This document shows positions 62,901-64,000 of a DNA stretch of 64,000 bases, in pieces; position 1 is the first letter of the stretch, and every line of letters begins with the position of its first letter. The notes beneath the pieces were generated by a model. The model ran no database searches. It worked only from the letters and a program-made list of their open reading frames with translations, and had not been told where the DNA came from. Source of the stretch: Ixodes scapularis. Lineage: Eukaryota > Arthropoda > Arachnida > Ixodida > Ixodidae. The position numbers and the translations under genes are program-made. The stretch is taken from positions 104,522,831-104,586,830 of the forward strand of contig NW_024609846.1 of NCBI RefSeq assembly GCF_016920785.2, in the 5' to 3' direction.

Positions 62901-64000
62901 ACCCAACCAACAATAAGGTCTGTGACACTCTATCCGTTTTCTGGCTATGCCTGCACTCCCTGCAAGCTCCATTAGTATTATTCTTTTCTTTTTTGATGTA
63001 GATTATGTTTTTTGTTTGCTTGAAAGGGGGTGCAAAGTTGCGAGTCGATATCACAAAAGCTTGGTCACGAAAGTGACATCACCGAAGTGACGTAAGTCAA
63101 TGTCCGGCCACGTGACGTCACTTCTTCCACTAAATTTAGCAGGGAAACCAAATTTGTCCATAGTTCACGTGACGTCAGGTCATGTAACATCGATTGTTTC
63201 GCCAAATTTAGCGGGGAAACGGAATTGGTATATAGGTCACGTGACGTCAGGCCACGTGGCAATAATGTTCCAGCCAAATTTAGCGGAGAAACATAACTGG
63301 TATCTAGGTCACGTGATGTTAATTTTCCTGCCAACTTTAGCTGAGAAACTGAATTAGTCTGTAGGTCCCGTGACGTCAGGTCACGTGACTTCACTTCTAC
63401 CCGAGCCACGGGCATTGACTTCTTGCACACCCACCGTCGTCGTGTGGCACAAGCCTGTGGACGTATCTCCAGTTGCCTCAAACAATATGTCTGGGACGAG
63501 TGGGCAACGCACGGCCTCTCATGTGCCGCCCCCCTCTCATTTCTTGTGCCGTCCACATATAGTTCTACGGAAATTTATGCAGCATAGTACACCTAAGCAC
63601 TAGTGATGGGCCAAACTTTTGCCGAATCTAAAATTTGGTGCCGAATCTTGGGATTCGGCAAAGCCGAAGTTTTGCCTAAGTTTTCTAAAGATTCGGCAAA
63701 CCTCGACATAAATTTATTGCTGCCAGGCTTAAAAGTTGATACCATTTCGTTTTTTCAAACAAAAAATGTCTTTTTTTTTTTTTTTTTAATGCATATTGAC
63801 ACAGTTGTTACTAAATCAGGTGATATTCTACAAGATAATTGTATCGCCGTCCTTTTTGTGTGTTTACTGGCAATTTTACAATGACTTTTTGCAGAAGTGA
63901 TGTGACAACGAGGTAGGGTAGCAGTAGCGGGCACTGTCTTGATATGCGGGTTTCAGTTTTGAGGCACCATCAGCGCAAGTCTGCAAGTGCGTACGTTGTT
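47777..64000 (+). CDS. FIGNL1: FIGNL1, fidgetin-like AAA ATPase (partial, ten exons seen)
   Basis: Ten exons join in frame to 379 residues without a stop: 47777-47931, 48025-48101, 52042-52124, 54181-54469, 56506-56549, 58829-58914, 60361-60511, 60972-61072, 61853-61932 and 62078-62148. The N-terminus aligns with vertebrate FIGNL1 (GPCAKLLSDYFTEKANQFVD; DSDQWCSRLS against human DSDKWQSGLS). The middle holds FMTAREQL (FxxA). The C-terminal part has DELKNVDPKMVELIRNE, WDDIAGLEFAKQ, DIFTGLR, Walker A GPPGTGKT (residues 346-353) and SASSLTSKW. Walker B, the second region of homology and the Vps4-like tail lie beyond the right edge. FIGNL1 is a nuclear AAA protein that removes RAD51 filaments in recombination. 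Introns 4-5 to 6-7 include three GC donors. Confidence 0.9.
48025..48101 (+). CDS. FIGNL1: FIGNL1 exon 2
   Basis: Acceptor TTCTTACAG; the frame reads ISGPCAKLLSDYFTEKANQF then VDSAG. The donor is GTAAGT at 48102, phase 1. The 93-base intron 1 is very short compared with all the others. Confidence 0.8.
48213..48231. repeat. C19 homopolymer
   Basis: A run of 19 C lies in FIGNL1 intron 2, 230 bases before the TIR element at 48462. Confidence 0.85.
48505..48957 (+). pseudogene. LINE ORF2 C-terminal (zf-RVT type) fragment
   Basis: The frame reads CGANETFPRVFVECSNAYLF, WDEMRKDLGVDFPIDWHVFR, SMVLLGLHDIWLARSAMVEC and WDYFTSHFRWLLSIA, then stops. C-G-x-ET...VF-x-EC resembles the C-terminal zinc-binding motif (zf-RVT) of non-LTR retrotransposons, with its first Cys pair and histidine altered. 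The first residues come from the terminal repeat of the host element, so the ATG is not native. Confidence 0.6.
49103..49330 (+). repeat. tRNA-headed SINE, family 2 copy B
   Basis: The head (about 49110-49188) has a TAGCATAGGGGTTAAGG A-box-like arm, an anticodon-like stem CTTGC/GCAAG with loop TTTATAC (nominally UAU), and GGTTCGATCC as a good B-box. A T-run and the tail CTTCGCAGAACTAAATGGTA follow, the tail shared with 14334-14555. The T-run tail and missing acceptor stem argue against a working tRNA gene. Confidence 0.6.
49930..50934 (+). pseudogene. LINE reverse-transcriptase C-terminus with zf-RVT
   Basis: With frameshifts one reads LAMSRVSVQKLHRVFAVFIW, SGGLGLFHLF, FLRDQKGLFLCTLIRVRLRN, GQDVLKRVK, SVKYFFFKLH, then the clean 119-codon frame at 50575-50934 with CILCKRPETVEHVFIECWGA and RHADVNVREVRVNFVESVAY, ending in TGA. 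C-x2-C...H-x4-C is the zf-RVT motif at the end of non-LTR ORF2. The last 360 bases look little damaged compared with the upstream part. It lies in FIGNL1 intron 2 in the sense orientation. Confidence 0.7.
50935..52041 (+). other. FIGNL1 intron 2, right part
   Basis: AT-rich with several A and T runs (for example T19 near 51225). No gene-like frame or strong inverted repeat was seen. It ends in the weak acceptor ATCAACAG of exon 3. Confidence 0.4.
52042..52124 (+). CDS. FIGNL1: FIGNL1 exon 3
   Basis: Two bases complete the codon from exon 2, then SDQWCSRLSTLTDEELAQFL and PAKNGPP. The donor is GTAGGT at 52125, phase 0. The joined DSDQWCSRLS strongly resembles DSDKWQSGLS in human FIGNL1, which fixes the frame despite the weak pyrimidine tract. 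Confidence 0.8.
52178..52616. mobile_element. MITE of the AACATCACTCGTA family, copy 2
   Basis: The ends CTTGAACCGAAATTCGGAGC and GAACTCCAAGTTTCGATTCAG are inverted. Internal blocks CCAAAACATCACTCGTAC and GTACGAGTGATGTTTTGG, and a GAGGAG-rich centre, match 25372-25818. It lies in FIGNL1 intron 3. Confidence 0.65.
52788..52973. mobile_element. Foldback MITE in FIGNL1 intron 3
   Basis: The left side (AAAGACCCTTTCTGAAATTG, AAATTATGCGCAGCC, ATTAGTTGGTC) and right side (GACCAACGAATGGCGGCC, CATAATTTGCATCATTTCGA, AAAATGGTCT) are inverted. A diverged relative is at 6050-6140. Confidence 0.6.
53252..53310. repeat. Hairpin, 59 bp
   Basis: CGAAATCCTGGGGATTGCA and TGCGATCCCCGCAATTTCG flank TTGTTGACAATGTCAACA, itself palindromic. 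The arms contain a few mismatches. It lies in FIGNL1 intron 3. Confidence 0.65.
53838..54053 (-). pseudogene. LINE ORF2 C-terminus fragment
   Basis: The minus-strand frame contains EGWHRLPQEVASCKSAVEFP. W-x2-LP-x2-V followed by a conserved F is the usual end of CR1/jockey-type ORF2. It is antisense within FIGNL1 intron 3, about 130 bases before exon 4. Confidence 0.45.
54181..54469 (+). CDS. FIGNL1: FIGNL1 exon 4
   Basis: Acceptor TTTTAACTTCCAG; the frame gives DQQPSIDRDCESFIERMKRK, then a Ser/Pro/Gln-rich linker including APLRQQPRPATARTMEVQPK and ends SESAPG across the junction. The donor is GTAACT at 54470, phase 1. Low-complexity composition is normal for the FIGNL1 middle region. Confidence 0.8.
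54796..55246. mobile_element. Minisatellite-carrying element B (CACGTG array)
   Basis: The left end (AATGAAAGCCGTTTACAATT, TAGAGCGCAGCTTTTGAGG) and right end (GGTTACGCCGACGCCGACGC, AAGCCGGAAACGGGCCCCTA, GAGCTGCGCTCTAAAA) match element A at 23228-24369. The core is an E-box array only; the TGACGTCA array is absent. It lies in FIGNL1 intron 4, about 330 bases after exon 4. Confidence 0.65.
54893..55180. repeat. GTCACGTGAC array, about 15 E-boxes
   Basis: Units of 17-19 bases, consensus GGGGGTCACGTGACCTCA, repeat head to tail with about 15 exact CACGTG sites and one CATGTA variant. TCACGTGA is the preferred core of USF/MITF/TFE-type bHLH-zip factors. Whether any are bound here is unknown. Confidence 0.9.
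55255..55432. mobile_element. MITE with ACCGTAATATCCCGAG ends
   Basis: ACCGTAATATCCCGAGAAAAGTCC at the left is inverted as GGACTATCTCGGAATATTACGG at the right, with an internal CCACCTT/AAGGTGG-like pairing. A TA-bounded Tc1/pogo-type MITE is possible. It lies in FIGNL1 intron 4. Confidence 0.55.
55556..55892. repeat. Two minisatellites in FIGNL1 intron 4
   Basis: At 55552-55618 a 33-base unit (AAGTAGGAATAAATAAAAAC...) occurs twice. At 55685-55892 a 12-27 base unit built on GTCGTCCTAGA/CGTCCTTGAGGT repeats many times with variation. Neither encodes anything recognisable. Confidence 0.7.
56506..56549 (+). CDS. FIGNL1: FIGNL1 exon 5, 44-nt, FxxA motif, GC donor
   Basis: Acceptor TACTACAG. Two bases complete the Gly codon from exon 4, then QTAAPAFMTAREQL. 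FMTA (residues 209-212) fits the FxxA RAD51-binding motif, and AREQL aligns with human AKEQL. The exon must end after CTG at 56549 because exon 6 (IKEQQK) continues in phase 0. The intron then starts GCAAGT. Using the GT four bases later would break the frame. Confidence 0.8.
56637..56856. mobile_element. hAT MITE (CAGTGGCGTAGC ends), 220 bp
   Basis: The termini CAGTGGCGTAGC and GCTACGCCACTG are flanked by the perfect 8-bp duplication CCCATGTC (56629-56636, 56857-56864). The interior is G/C-homopolymer-rich, with 22 G at 56738-56759. It is inserted 87 bases downstream of the GC donor of FIGNL1 exon 5. Confidence 0.85.
57127..57742. mobile_element. Long-ended MITE, about 615 bp
   Basis: TTTCGCCACATATCGCGCTGCAATTTACTACGGAGGTG at the left pairs with the inverse CACCTCTGTAGTAAATCCCAGCGCGATACGTTG at the right. 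The middle is AT-rich and non-coding. It lies in FIGNL1 intron 5. Confidence 0.65.
57743..58828. other. FIGNL1 intron 5, right part, with long antisense open frame
   Basis: A minus-strand frame of 194 codons (58034-58618) starts MEPVKRVLRPFLELPKQIAS. I recognise no domain, and no splice context or related copy supports it. A stretch near 57965 (ATGTCTCATTAATATTGACA) looks like the end of a pogo-type element. I treat the region as intron with possible transposon-derived sequence. Confidence 0.35.
58829..58914 (+). CDS. FIGNL1: FIGNL1 exon 6, GC donor
   Basis: Acceptor CTTGCCACAG. The frame gives IKEQQKSHSGRDGLPARSIG then SSSKTLGG and AA of a split Lys codon. The intron starts GCAAGT at 58915. 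Exon 7 supplies the missing A, giving GGKRTLSSRF, which parallels human LGASRSRGILGKF. The GT four bases on would put exon 7 out of frame. Confidence 0.8.
59431..59788. mobile_element. hAT MITE (CAGTGGTTCTCAAA ends)
   Basis: The left end CAGTGGTTCTCAAATGGG and right end GGCTGAGGACCACTC are inverted. Flanks CTCTAGAT and TTCTAGGT match in 6 of 8 positions, a decayed hAT duplication. The interior includes GGGGTTCCC and GGGGTCCCC blocks typical of such elements. It lies in FIGNL1 intron 6. Confidence 0.65.
60361..60511 (+). CDS. FIGNL1: FIGNL1 exon 7, GC donor
   Basis: Acceptor CGCCGTACAG. After one base closing the Lys codon: RTLSSRFVLPLARADTDTGS, SSGGLSGCSSDLPDELKNVD, PKMVELIRNE. DELKNVDPKMVELIRNE is the conserved helix before the AAA domain (human RLKNLEPKMIELIMNE). 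The intron starts GCGAGA at 60512; no GT in the right phase is close by. Confidence 0.85.
60972..61072 (+). CDS. FIGNL1: FIGNL1 exon 8
   Basis: Acceptor after a 15-T run and GGCACAG. The frame gives IMDQGPSVHWDDIAGLEFAK, QSVKEMVVWPMLR and CC. The donor is GTAAGC at 61073, phase 2. WDDIAGLEFAK is the classical start of the AAA module. Confidence 0.9.
61208..61370. mobile_element. Tc1/pogo-type MITE, 163 bp
   Basis: The ends CAGTGCAGTCCACTTATAAC and the inverse of CAGTGCGATCCACTTACAACG are bounded by TA (61206-61207, 61371-61372). ATCGTTAT motifs repeat inside. Ends with TATAACGA are typical of pogo/Tigger-like elements. It lies in FIGNL1 intron 8. Confidence 0.75.
61853..61932 (+). CDS. FIGNL1: FIGNL1 exon 9, Walker A
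   Basis: Acceptor TTTATTTTCAG. The frame gives DIFTGLRQPPKGLLLFGPPG then TGKTLI and G. The donor is GTGAGC at 61933, phase 1. GPPGTGKT (61902-61925) is the ATP-binding P-loop. Confidence 0.92.
62078..62148 (+). CDS. FIGNL1: FIGNL1 exon 10
   Basis: Acceptor CCTTAACAG. The frame gives KCIASQAGATFFCISASSLT then SKW. The donor is GTGAGT at 62149, phase 0. SASSLTSKW is the conserved strand/loop before the pore-loop region; the following VGEGEK segment was not found before the window ends. Confidence 0.9.
62149..63069 (+). other. FIGNL1 intron 10, left part
   Basis: AT-rich intronic DNA with a C11 run near 62887. No domain-like frame, and no exon matching the continuation of the AAA module, was seen here or in 63420-64000. 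Confidence 0.5.
63070..63410. repeat. 70-bp repeat with CACGTGACGTCA composite sites
   Basis: About five diverged units of roughly 65-70 bases each begin GGTCACGTGACGTCA or a variant and continue CC-AAATTTAGC(A/G)G(G/A)GAAAC. The core joins an E-box (CACGTG) and a CRE-like TGACGTCA by overlap. The array lies in FIGNL1 intron 10 and does not have the flanking ends of elements A and B. Confidence 0.8.

Overview
The window is eukaryotic, almost certainly arthropod and most likely a hard tick. The evidence is long introns with GT-AG (and some GC-AG) splice sites, a WAP-domain secreted protein, non-LTR retrotransposon tails and a tRNA-derived SINE like those I know from ticks, and very dense foldback/MITE DNA. 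The tick assignment rests on remembered similarity. There is no operon, Shine-Dalgarno or phage architecture.

Three host genes can be supported, all on the + strand. (1) 2242-2336 is the last coding exon of an unrecognised gene that starts left of the window. (2) 27454-37185 is a three-exon gene for a secreted, cysteine-rich WAP-type protein of about 180 residues; splice phases agree and there is a poly(A) signal at 37257. (3) From 47777 to beyond the right edge lies the AAA ATPase FIGNL1 (fidgetin-like 1). Ten exons ending at 62148 join in frame to 379 residues, from the start codon through Walker A. Three of its nine complete introns appear to use GC instead of GT donors, and a 44-nt exon carries the FxxA motif expected to bind RAD51.

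The rest is mostly mobile DNA. 1-13 kb: a BED-finger hAT relic, TTAA-type MITEs, a YqaJ-type nuclease pseudogene and a Ty3/gypsy gag-integrase relic. 13-26 kb: a 1.7-kb TTAA element, a head-to-head LINE relic, hAT elements holding tandem copies inside one target-site duplication, a SINE, a TGACGTCA/CACGTG minisatellite element, a Tc1-like palindrome and a THAP-domain relic. 26-47 kb: the WAP gene with insertions in its introns, long-TIR elements, and a nested series (outer TIR element > 2.75-kb hAT with TTF-finger ORF > foldback). 47.7-64 kb: FIGNL1 exons separated by introns containing LINE 3' parts, a SINE, hAT and Tc1/pogo MITEs, and two more CACGTG-type arrays.

The most notable points are the GC-AG cluster in FIGNL1, two loci that share transposon-like ends but carry different transcription-factor-site minisatellites (CRE-like in one, E-box in the other), and 42-bp and 56-bp palindromes with perfect 8-bp target duplications, which look like hAT elements reduced to their ends. 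No functional RNA gene, CRISPR array or bacterial-type system was seen.
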